Assembly (NCBI RefSeq): GCF_016598615.1
Contig: NZ_CP066831.1
Coordinates: 2,852,001 to 2,916,000 of the forward strand
DNA from: Streptomyces liliifuscus
Lineage (GTDB): Bacteria; Actinomycetota; Actinomycetes; Streptomycetales; Streptomycetaceae
DNA length: 64,000 nucleotides
Reading direction: 5' to 3'
Shown: one piece after another, positions 54,743 through 62,331 of the stretch
How positions within the stretch are numbered: the stretch's first letter is position 1
Layout: the number at the start of each line of letters is the position of its first letter
Notes under the pieces: model-generated
Seen by the model: only the letters and a program-made list of their open reading frames with translations
Told to the model about the DNA's origin: nothing
Database searches by the model: none
Translations under genes and position numbers: made by a program

Positions 54743-55801
54743 GTGTCCCTGCTGCCGCTCGACACCACCGTCCCCCGGGCGCTCCCCACGCCCACCCCGT
54801 CCCCTTCACCCTCGCCCTCCCCTTCGCTCACAGCCTCCAGTTCCCGTTCCCGTTCCCGCTTCTCGGCCGCCGCGCGGCTGACCCGCTGGACTCTGAGCCT
54901 GCTCCCGATCCTGCTGATCGGGGCCTGGGCGGTGCTCGACTGGCGTGCCGTCCGTGACGGCGCCGCCCGGCTGGCCTCAGCCGACCCCTGGTGGCTGCTG
55001 GCCGCGGCCCTGTTCACCTGTCTGGGCTGGGTGGCCGCCGCGTGTGTACGGCAGGGAGCCATACCGGACCGGCTGCCGCCGGGACTGCTGCTGGCCTCCC
55101 AGGTGGCCGCGGGCACCGCGAACCACGTACTCCCGGCGAGCATCGGCGCGCACGCCGTCACCCTGCGCTTCCTTCAGGGCCGCGGCATCCCGCTGGCCAG
55201 GGCCACCGCCTCGCTCGCCCTGTACTCGCTGGTCAAGCCGATCGCCAAGACGATGGTGCTGCTGGTCTTCATGGTGGCGTTCCCGGAGTTGCTGCACCTC
55301 GGTGAACTCGTCCCGGACGAACGGACCATGCTCCTGGTCGCCGGTGCCGTGACCCTTGGGTTCGGCTCGGCCGCCCTGCTCGTGACCACCGTGCGTCCGC
55401 TGCGCCGCCCGGCCCTCGACTGCGTACGCACCGCCCTGACCGACGTACGGGTGCTGCACACCAGGCCGGCCCGGATCCTCGCGCTCTGGGGCGGTTCGGC
55501 CGCGACCCCGCTGCTCCAGGGGAGCGTGATCGCCACGGTCGGGTTCTCACTCGGGCTGCCGCTGTCCTGGGCGCAGGTGATCCTCGCGCTGCTCCTCGCC
55601 AGTACGGCGGTCGGAGCCGTGCCCGCGCCCGGCGGCATCGGGCCGGTCGACGCGGCCCTGGTGTTCACCATGGTCGCGTTCGGCGCACCGATCGGCATCG
55701 CCACGGCGACCGTCATCGGCTACCGCGTCCTGACGGTCTGGGTCCCCCTGCTGCCGGGCGCGCTGGTCCTGTCGATCCTGGTACACCGCAAGGTGCTCTG
55801 A
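54743..55801 (+). CDS. UPF0104 / LPG-synthase-TM-like flippase-type membrane protein
   Basis: Integral membrane protein of 352 residues with about eight hydrophobic segments, in the family that includes the membrane domain of MprF and other UPF0104 proteins. Typical stretches are ASQVAAGTANHVLPASIGAHAV and a C-terminal PAPGGIGPVDAALVFTMVAFG. It may move a lipid-linked molecule across the membrane. The N terminus is unusual: a TPTPSPSPSPSPSL run followed by SSSRSRSR. The GTG at 54743 is the first start; GGAAGG lies 12 bases upstream. A later internal start near the first helix cannot be excluded. Confidence 0.85.
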   Translation: MSLLPLDTTVPRALPTPTPSPSPSPSPSLTASSSRSRSRFSAAARLTRWTLSLLPILLIGAWAVLDWRAVRDGAARLASADPWWLLAAALFTCLGWVAAACVRQGAIPDRLPPGLLLASQVAAGTANHVLPASIGAHAVTLRFLQGRGIPLARATASLALYSLVKPIAKTMVLLVFMVAFPELLHLGELVPDERTMLLVAGAVTLGFGSAALLVTTVRPLRRPALDCVRTALTDVRVLHTRPARILALWGGSAATPLLQGSVIATVGFSLGLPLSWAQVILALLLASTAVGAVPAPGGIGPVDAALVFTMVAFGAPIGIATATVIGYRVLTVWVPLLPGALVLSILVHRKVL

Positions 55802-55849
55802 GGCACACCGGGCGACGGGGCCATGGCAGCTCCAGGACTCCGGAGCTCG

Positions 55850-55905
55850 GGGACTCCGGGACTCCGGGACTCCGGGACTCCGGGACTCCGGGACTCCGGG
55901 ACTAC
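55850..55905. repeat. Tandem octamer array (GGGACTCC)6-7
   Basis: Six perfect GGGACTCC units from 55850 to 55897 and a partial seventh reaching 55904, preceded by related CAGGACTCCGGAGCTC. It fills the 100-base gap between two convergent genes and runs into the stop codon (55902-55904) of the isomerase gene. Confidence 0.97.
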
Positions 55906-56357
55906 GACTCGCCTCTTCCGAGATCGAGCCGCCCGACGTGGGCCACGTTCCCCCGGTCCTCGGCGTCCTCACTGGCCTCCGCGGCGAACCACGCGTCGAG
56001 GATCTCCTTGAGGAGCGGCTCGGAGGTCAGCCTCAGACTGAGCGCCAGCACATTGGCGTCGTTCCACCGCCGTGCGCCCTGGGCGGTGTACGCGTCCGTG
56101 CACAGCGCGGCCCGCACACCGGGCACCTTGTTCGCGGCGATCGACGCACCGGTGCCGGTCCAGCAGCACACGACCGCCTGATCGGCCGTCCCGGCGGCGA
56201 CCTGCCGAGCCGCCGTCTCCGAACACACCGCCCACTGCGGATCGTCCCCGGGGCTCAACGCCCCGTACGCCAGCACCTCGTGACCCCGCCCGCGCAACTC
56301 TTCGAGCAGGGCACGGGCGACGGGTTCGTCCATGTCGGAGGAGACAGAGATCCGCAT
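55902..56357 (-). CDS. RpiB/LacA/LacB-family sugar-phosphate isomerase
   Basis: Cytosolic isomerase of 151 residues, of the ribose-5-phosphate isomerase B fold. The family motif is CCWTGTGASIAANKVPGVRA (about 63-82); the usual CGTG has Trp in place of Gly, a variant I recall from other actinobacterial members. WNDANVLALSLRLT follows. The last residues (GRLDLGRGES) are close to the octamer array. Substrate may be ribose/ribulose 5-phosphate or another aldose phosphate. The ATG at 56357 gives the standard MRISVSSDMDEP start. Convergent with the UPF0104 gene. Confidence 0.9.
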   Translation of the reverse strand: MRISVSSDMDEPVARALLEELRGRGHEVLAYGALSPGDDPQWAVCSETAARQVAAGTADQAVVCCWTGTGASIAANKVPGVRAALCTDAYTAQGARRWNDANVLALSLRLTSEPLLKEILDAWFAAEASEDAEDRGNVAHVGRLDLGRGES

Positions 56358-56451
56358 GCCCGAAGCCTACTCAGCAGCCGGGCGGCAGGGGGCCCCGGCA
56401 AAAGCGTGTGCACGCGGCGTCGTCGGGAGACGAGCGGCGGTGCGGTGGGAT

Positions 56452-59400
56452 CTACTCCGAGGGATCCCCGCTCCCCACTTGGCGACGGACATCCGTCGCC
56501 GAGCACCGGCGTTGCTCGGCGAGGCCGCGCCAGTACCGGGCTTCGTCCTCGTCGCCCTCCGCGAAGGCCACGTCGCCGAGCAGTGAGAGCACCCGCGCCG
56601 GGAGCGGGTGCACCGGGGGCGGCGGTTCGGGGCTTCCTGCCGCGGCGTGAAGTGCCGGGCGAGCGCTCTCCGTGGGATCGAGGCGTACGGATTCGTCCTC
56701 TCCGGATTCTTCCGGTGCCCACACTTCCTGGGCGCGTTCCCGTCGCCCCAGGCTGACCAGCAGCTCCGCGTACTCGTAGCGCGCCTGGGACTCGATCTCC
56801 GAGTCACCGCAGGCGATGGCCAGCTCGAACCAGGGGCACGCCTCTTCCTGCCGGTCGTCGGACACCAGCACCTGCGCCAGCAACCGCAGGGCCTGCGGCC
56901 GATGTTCGGTGTCCTGTGAACGGGCGAGCGGCAGCAGTGCTTCCTCGGCCTCGCGCCACAGTCCCATCTTGGACAGAGTGCTGCCGAGGTATCTGCGGGC
57001 CAGCGGTTCGACATCGGGGTCCCCGGAGGCCAGCGCGTCGGACAGCAGGCGGCGCGCCTCCTCCAGGTTCTCCTCGGAGCGTCGTACGACGCCGAGCCAG
57101 GCGCCGGCCCGGGGCGCGGTGTCCGGGTCGTCCATGGCGAGCGCGCCTTCGAGGAGTTCCGCGGATGTCTGCACCTCGCCGGACTCCAGCAGGTGCTCCC
57201 CCATGCCGAGGTACGCCACGGCGATCGCCTCGGCGTCGCCCGACCGCTCCACCCCGGGCAGCAGTTCCTCGGCCCCTTCACGGTCCCCGTCGCGCAGCAG
57301 CAGCACGATCAGATACGCGCGGGCGACACCGCCGACGTCCGAGTCGTCGCCCTCGTTCTCCTCGTCGACCAGTGAACGCAGCAGGTCACGAGCCTCGTCG
57401 TCGACGCCGTCCTGCAGGAGCCACTTCGCCAGCTGGAAGCGGGCCATCTGCGCGGGCTCCGACTCGCCGGTCCGACCCGCCTCGCGCAGGTGGCGCAGCC
57501 CCTCGGCCCGTCGCCCGTCGTACACCAGGACCATGCCGAGCAGGGTGTTCGCCCAGGCCGAGGCCGCGGGGTTGGCCGACTCGACGACCACCCGCAGCAG
57601 ACTCTCGGCGCGCGCGAAGTCCTCGCTGTCGGCGAGAGTGAGGGCCAGGTCGATACGGGCGACCAGCGACCACTCCTCGTGCCCGGAGTCGATGGCGATC
57701 CGGTAGGCCTCCTCCGCCTCCGCGATCCGCCCCTCGCCGGACAGGTAGTCACCCAGGATGTCGGCGGCGCGTGGCCCCTGGTCCGGGTGTCCGGACAAGG
57801 CGGTCGCCATCAGCAGCTCCCGCACCTCTTCGGACAGACCGTCCCGTGCGGCGAGCATCGCGGCCAGGTTGATCCGGGCGAGCTGTGTCCACTCCCGGTG
57901 CCCGGAGGCGATCGCGGCCTGGAACGCCTGCTCGGCCTCCTGCGTACGACCGGCCAGCACCAGCAGTTCGCCCAGAATGTCGGCGGCACGTGGAGCCTGC
58001 TCCAGGTGTCCGGACTCCATCACCTCCGTCAGCAGAACGTGCGCCTCCTCCAGGGCGTCCTGCCGGGTGGCCAGAAGGAACGCGAGATCGACGCGGGCGG
58101 TGTGCGCCCAGTCCGGGTGCCCGGAGGCGACCGCGCCGCTCAGCCACTCGCGGGCGGCCGCCGGCTCCTCCTGGGCGGTGTACCACTCGCCGAGCACACA
58201 CGCCGCGCGCGGCCCCTGGTCGGGGTGGCCCTGCTCGGCCATCCCGTGCAGCAGGGGCAGCCCGTGCTCGTCGTCGCCCTGTTGCAGCAGCGCGACACCG
58301 AGAGCGACCTGGGCGAAGGGGACGAGCAACGGGTGCCCTGAGCGCAGTACGGCCTCCAGCATCTGCTGGGCCTCGGCGAACCGCCCCTGCAGGATGTACA
58401 GCTCGCCCAAGGCCGACTGCGCCTGCGGCACGGCGTGGAAACCGCCACTGTCCACCGCCGACTTCAGCAGTTCCTCGGCCCGGTCGAGCTTGCCCTGGTT
58501 CGCGAGGATGCCGCCGAGGTTCACCGAGGCGATCGCGGTGATCTGGCCGACGATCGACTCACCGACCGCCCGGGACAGCGCCCACGGCTGCTCCACGAGT
58601 TCGGCCGCGCCGGTGCGGGCAGGGGTGCCCATGCCGGGCTTGGCCCGTTCACGGCCGGCGGGGCCCCGGGCGCGTGGGCCGCGAGCGTCGCCGGTGAGCA
58701 CACGGGCGTACAGCGGTGTGGCGAGCGTGGTCACCTCGGCGTCCCCGGCCGCCAGCACCGCCTCCAGGAGTCGCTCGGCCCGCTCCGGCTCGCCCTGTGC
58801 GGCCAGCAGCCGGGCCAGGCCGACCTGGGCCATCTGCGAGACCTGCGGGTCGGGCGAGGCGACGGCGGACTCCAGCAGCGTTCGCGCCCGGTCGCGGTCG
58901 CCGGTCACCATGAGTACTCCGGCCAGGTCGACCTGGGCCAGCGGGACGACCTCCTCCACACCGGAGGTGGCCGCGGTGTCCAGCAGCGCCGTCGCCGAGT
59001 CGAAGTCGCCCTGGTAGAGGTGTATCTCACCGAGCATCAGGGAGGCCCAGGCCCTGCTGTCCCGGTCGCCGGTCGTGCGCGCGACCTGCTGGAAGATCTG
59101 CTGGGCGACCTCGGACTCCTCCCGCAGCAGCGCCACGTAGGCACTGCGCAGCAGATCCCCGGCCTGCTGCCGTTCGGCCAGGTACTGCCAGGCGAGTCCG
59201 GGCACGGCGGCGGACGGGTCGTCGGTGCGGGTGTCCAGGTATTCGGCCAGGTAGGGGGATCCCGCGTATGCGGGCGGGTCGTCCGGGCCGGGGGCACGGT
59301 GCATCAGCGCGATGCCTCCGGCGACCGGCTCACGCGCCCAGGCCAGGCCGGTGCGGAAGAGAGTGTCGTCGGCGTCGTACTGCGGATGGTGAGCAGTGAG

Positions 59401-60867
59401 ATAGGCGTCGAACAACCGGCGCAGCGTGTCCTCGGGCAGCGGGTCGGTCATGCCCATCCGCTGCCAGTCCGTGGCCGCTCGTACCACCGCCCAGCCGGCC
59501 GGACAGCTCTCCACGCCGTCGTCGAAGCGCTGTTCCAGGGCGGAGGCGGCCACCATCACCTCGCCGATGCCGCGGGCGGTGAAGTCCTCACGTGGATAGA
59601 GATCCCGGGCGGCCTCGGTGTCCGTCGCCCCCAGTTGCGCGGGCAGTTCGATGGTGCGTGCCCTGTTCAAGATGGTCCGGGACACCCGGCCCACGTCGTT
59701 CTCCATGCCGGTCAGCGCGGCCCGCTGCTTGGCCGGGAGAGTGGCGACGACGGTGACGGCTGGGTTCTTGCGGGCCAGCCGGTCGAGGATCTGCAGGTCG
59801 AGGCCGCCGGGCTGGAGATAGCGATGGAGGTCGTCGAGCCACAGCACGCTCGGGTCCTGCCCGGTCGGCAGGGACTCCCGGCTGAGGTCGTCCAGGATCC
59901 GCTGGTCCGGGCCCCCGGTGCGGGGCACGATCAGCCGGGCACCGGGCAGGTTGCGCAGCAGTGCCTCGTACAGCGTGCGGGACTTGCCGGCCTTGGAGCG
60001 CCCGGCCAGCACCACGAACCGGCACTCGGCGAGGGCGGCGTCCAGTTGCCCGTCCTGCGGCTGCCTCGGCACGTAGGGCGCGCTCTCCGGGCGGTTGCCG
60101 TACTTGGAGCGGGAGACGCCGATGTCGTACGGGTCCACCGCCTCGATCCGCCGGATCTCGCCGTCCTCGGTGAGCGAGGTCCACAGCAGCCGTTCCAGCC
60201 GGTCGCGCAGTTCGGCGACCGTGGTGTCGCGCACGTGGTCGGCGAGCGGGGGCCAGTACTCGACGAGCGCCTCGACCGTGACGGCGTAGGCGGTGCGCTG
60301 GTCCACCTTGCCCACGGGGTTGTCGCGGACGACCATCATGCCGATCACACCCTGGGTGTTCCGGTCCCACACCGGGGCGCCCGAGAAGCCCCCCTCCAGG
60401 GCGAAGCCGCTGAGCGGGGTCGCCACCACCTGGAGCCATTCGGTGCCGGCGTGGCCGTTGATCTCGCCCTGGACGGGAACTCCGTGGGGATGGCCGACCG
60501 GGTAGCCGTAGGTGTGGAAGCGATGGTTCCAGGTGCCGGGGGCAGTGGTGCGCAGCTGGGCGGGCGCGGCCTCGGGAGGCGGGGTCCCGCCGAGTTCGAG
60601 GACGGCGATGTCGCCCCGGTCGTACCCGACGGGCGGATGCCAGCCGTCGGGCACAACGGTGGCGGGGATCGGTTCGTGCTGTCGCGCGTGCTGGAACTCG
60701 ATGTACACCGGGTCCTCGGGCCGGGCCGACGACGGCCTGTCCCGCACGACGTGAGCGCAGGTCAGGATGTGCCGCGGAGTGACCATCAGGCCGGCGCCGA
60801 CGGGGTCGGCGTCCCGGGAGGGACGGACGCTCACCAGCCAGGGCGGCTCCTCCTCGGTGGCGGACAT
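56452..60867 (-). CDS. Trypsin-like protease / P-loop ATPase / TPR-array protein (conflict-system type)
   Basis: Large protein of 1471 residues. Residues 1-200 form a trypsin-like serine protease domain without a signal peptide: His39 (TCAHVV), Asp86 (DRGDIAVLEL) and Ser162 (GGFSGAPVW), so the triad is complete. A nucleotide-binding region follows: Walker A GRSKAGKS (289-296) and a Walker B-like VLWLDDLHRY (341-350). A helical stretch leads into TPR-like repeats from about 580 to 1400, many containing SGHPD/SGHxE and LGExLxxxGRxxEAE. The ATG at 60867 follows the small upstream gene by three bases. The layout (protease, NTPase, sensor repeats) fits STAND-like NTP-dependent conflict systems, in which the repeats sense a trigger and the protease is the effector. 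The specific function is inference. Confidence 0.85.
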   Translation of the reverse strand: MSATEEEPPWLVSVRPSRDADPVGAGLMVTPRHILTCAHVVRDRPSSARPEDPVYIEFQHARQHEPIPATVVPDGWHPPVGYDRGDIAVLELGGTPPPEAAPAQLRTTAPGTWNHRFHTYGYPVGHPHGVPVQGEINGHAGTEWLQVVATPLSGFALEGGFSGAPVWDRNTQGVIGMMVVRDNPVGKVDQRTAYAVTVEALVEYWPPLADHVRDTTVAELRDRLERLLWTSLTEDGEIRRIEAVDPYDIGVSRSKYGNRPESAPYVPRQPQDGQLDAALAECRFVVLAGRSKAGKSRTLYEALLRNLPGARLIVPRTGGPDQRILDDLSRESLPTGQDPSVLWLDDLHRYLQPGGLDLQILDRLARKNPAVTVVATLPAKQRAALTGMENDVGRVSRTILNRARTIELPAQLGATDTEAARDLYPREDFTARGIGEVMVAASALEQRFDDGVESCPAGWAVVRAATDWQRMGMTDPLPEDTLRRLFDAYLTAHHPQYDADDTLFRTGLAWAREPVAGGIALMHRAPGPDDPPAYAGSPYLAEYLDTRTDDPSAAVPGLAWQYLAERQQAGDLLRSAYVALLREESEVAQQIFQQVARTTGDRDSRAWASLMLGEIHLYQGDFDSATALLDTAATSGVEEVVPLAQVDLAGVLMVTGDRDRARTLLESAVASPDPQVSQMAQVGLARLLAAQGEPERAERLLEAVLAAGDAEVTTLATPLYARVLTGDARGPRARGPAGRERAKPGMGTPARTGAAELVEQPWALSRAVGESIVGQITAIASVNLGGILANQGKLDRAEELLKSAVDSGGFHAVPQAQSALGELYILQGRFAEAQQMLEAVLRSGHPLLVPFAQVALGVALLQQGDDEHGLPLLHGMAEQGHPDQGPRAACVLGEWYTAQEEPAAAREWLSGAVASGHPDWAHTARVDLAFLLATRQDALEEAHVLLTEVMESGHLEQAPRAADILGELLVLAGRTQEAEQAFQAAIASGHREWTQLARINLAAMLAARDGLSEEVRELLMATALSGHPDQGPRAADILGDYLSGEGRIAEAEEAYRIAIDSGHEEWSLVARIDLALTLADSEDFARAESLLRVVVESANPAASAWANTLLGMVLVYDGRRAEGLRHLREAGRTGESEPAQMARFQLAKWLLQDGVDDEARDLLRSLVDEENEGDDSDVGGVARAYLIVLLLRDGDREGAEELLPGVERSGDAEAIAVAYLGMGEHLLESGEVQTSAELLEGALAMDDPDTAPRAGAWLGVVRRSEENLEEARRLLSDALASGDPDVEPLARRYLGSTLSKMGLWREAEEALLPLARSQDTEHRPQALRLLAQVLVSDDRQEEACPWFELAIACGDSEIESQARYEYAELLVSLGRRERAQEVWAPEESGEDESVRLDPTESARPALHAAAGSPEPPPPVHPLPARVLSLLGDVAFAEGDEDEARYWRGLAEQRRCSATDVRRQVGSGDPSE

Positions 60868-60870
60868 GGA

Positions 60871-61203
60871 TCACTCTCCGGGGGCGGGGACGGACCGGGT
60901 CCAGTGGATCTTGACGTTGAAGTGACCCTCCAGGGCCGTCTTCGCGATCACCACGCCGGACTCCGCGTTGAGCTTCATCCCGAACTCGACCTCGTACTCG
61001 TCCGCGGCGAGCGCGCGTACGGAGTCGACGACCGAGCGCAGCGCCGGACGGACCGTCGCGAGCGCTTCCTCCAAGCGTCGGCCGGCCTCGACCACGCCGT
61101 TCCGGTCGCGATTGGAGATCCGCTCCAGACCGCCCCCGACACTGTCCACCTCGACCAGCAGTGACGCCCCGTCAGAGCCGTGAAAACGTACCAACTCCGC
61201 CAT
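60871..61203 (-). CDS. Trypco1-like (CU044_2847 family) small protein
   Basis: Protein of 110 residues. The pattern MAELVRFHG...LLVEVDS at the start and EVEFGMKLNAESGVVIAKT near the end match, from memory, the trypsin-co-occurring domain 1 (Trypco1) family. Such proteins are encoded next to intracellular trypsin-like proteases in predicted conflict systems. The middle is an amphipathic helix (RRLEEALATVRPALRSVVDS). The ATG at 61203 has GGGGGG six bases upstream. The stop is three bases from the start of the protease gene, so both are co-translated and are expected to interact physically. Confidence 0.8.
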   Translation of the reverse strand: MAELVRFHGSDGASLLVEVDSVGGGLERISNRDRNGVVEAGRRLEEALATVRPALRSVVDSVRALAADEYEVEFGMKLNAESGVVIAKTALEGHFNVKIHWTRSVPAPGE

Positions 61204-61333
61204 GATTACCCCCCATTGAGTTACTGAAAGCCATCCGTGCTTAATAGTGAAAGAGAGTCGACTACATGCGTATTTGTGGCGATACATTGATGAATGCGAA
61301 GACAGTCACGCGGACGGCGGACTGTCCGGTCCG
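61204..61333. promoter_or_regulatory. Divergent AT-rich promoter region of the protease and coiled-coil genes
   Basis: The stretch 61204-61310 is clearly AT-richer than its surroundings. TTGAGT (61216) and TTAATA (61241) could be -35 and -10 elements for the plus strand, with a long 19-base spacer. The two divergent genes are probably controlled from here together. Confidence 0.5.
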
Positions 61334-62308
61334 ATGGGGGGCATGGTGGACGACTGCAGGCGAGGCATCGCGGAGGCGCTGGCCGCCGACGACACGAGCG
61401 ACCAGGAGGCCGCGCTGCGCGTGCTGGGCCACGCTCTGCGCTGGGCCGCGGCCGCGCTGCGCCGGCAGGACGACGCGGCAGGCGGGGCGCCCGCGCTCGC
61501 CGCCCTGTACGCGCTGGACGACGCTCTGGAGGACGCCCGCGGCCTGGCCCAGGCGCTGCCCGGACTGCTGGCGGCCGCCCGGCCCGGGGATCAGGTGGCC
61601 CGCGGCACCGGGGACTTGATGCGCGAGCTCACTGAGGTGACCGACCGGGTGCGCGGCGAGCGCGAGACCCTGGAGCGGCTCGCGGACACGCAGGCCGCCC
61701 TGCGTGGGCGGCTCGCCGAGCACGAGGGGCTGCGTCGGCAGGTGGACGAACTGCGGCGGCTGGAGCGGCTGGTGGTCGCGCTGGACGGGCTGCAGGAGCA
61801 GCAACAGGTCATCGGTGCGCGACTGGCGGAGCTGCGCGGGCGGGACGCAGGGGTGGACGAGGCGCTGCGCACCAGCAGTGACGCACTGGTGCGGCTCACC
61901 GAGGACCAGCTCACGGTGCTTGCCCCGCGCACCCGGGGGACCCTGGAACGGGCGGCGACGGTGCAGTCCGCGCTGGCCGCGGCGGAGCGCGAGTACCGGG
62001 CGAGCAGCGATGAACTCGCCACGTACCAGGACCGGTTGGAAGCCGTCCAGGCCGCTCAGGGGTCCCGTCTCGCGTCCCTGAACCGGCACGCGCGGGCCGA
62101 CCGGCTGCTGGCACGGGCGCTGCACGAGGCGTCCGGTGCGGGCGTCCCGGCCACCGCGCCGGACGGGGGCCTCACCCTGGAGCAGGTGGAGGCCGCGGCG
62201 GACGTCATCGAGCGGCGGCTCCGGGATGCCGACGAGATCCTCACCGCCGTGCTGGAGGAGCGGGAGGAACTGGACACGGAGGGGAAGGTCGTGGTGCCGA
62301 GGACCTGA
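61334..62308 (+). CDS. Coiled-coil protein of unknown function in the conflict locus
   Basis: Protein of about 324 residues, almost entirely helical. Residues 90-260 form long coiled coils (TDRVRGERETLERLADTQAA, RRQVDELRRLERLVVALDGL, EEREELDTEGK near the end). No catalytic motif, signal peptide or membrane helix. The start is uncertain: ATG at 61334 or 61343 is likely, while a GTG at 61247 would add a less GC-rich leader. It is convergent with the AAA+ gene (23-base gap) and divergent from Trypco1, so it lies in the centre of the locus and may be an adaptor or activator. Confidence 0.75.
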   Translation: MGGMVDDCRRGIAEALAADDTSDQEAALRVLGHALRWAAAALRRQDDAAGGAPALAALYALDDALEDARGLAQALPGLLAAARPGDQVARGTGDLMRELTEVTDRVRGERETLERLADTQAALRGRLAEHEGLRRQVDELRRLERLVVALDGLQEQQQVIGARLAELRGRDAGVDEALRTSSDALVRLTEDQLTVLAPRTRGTLERAATVQSALAAAEREYRASSDELATYQDRLEAVQAAQGSRLASLNRHARADRLLARALHEASGAGVPATAPDGGLTLEQVEAAADVIERRLRDADEILTAVLEEREELDTEGKVVVPRT

Positions 62309-62331
62309 TCGGGGGTTTCCGTCGAGGCCGC

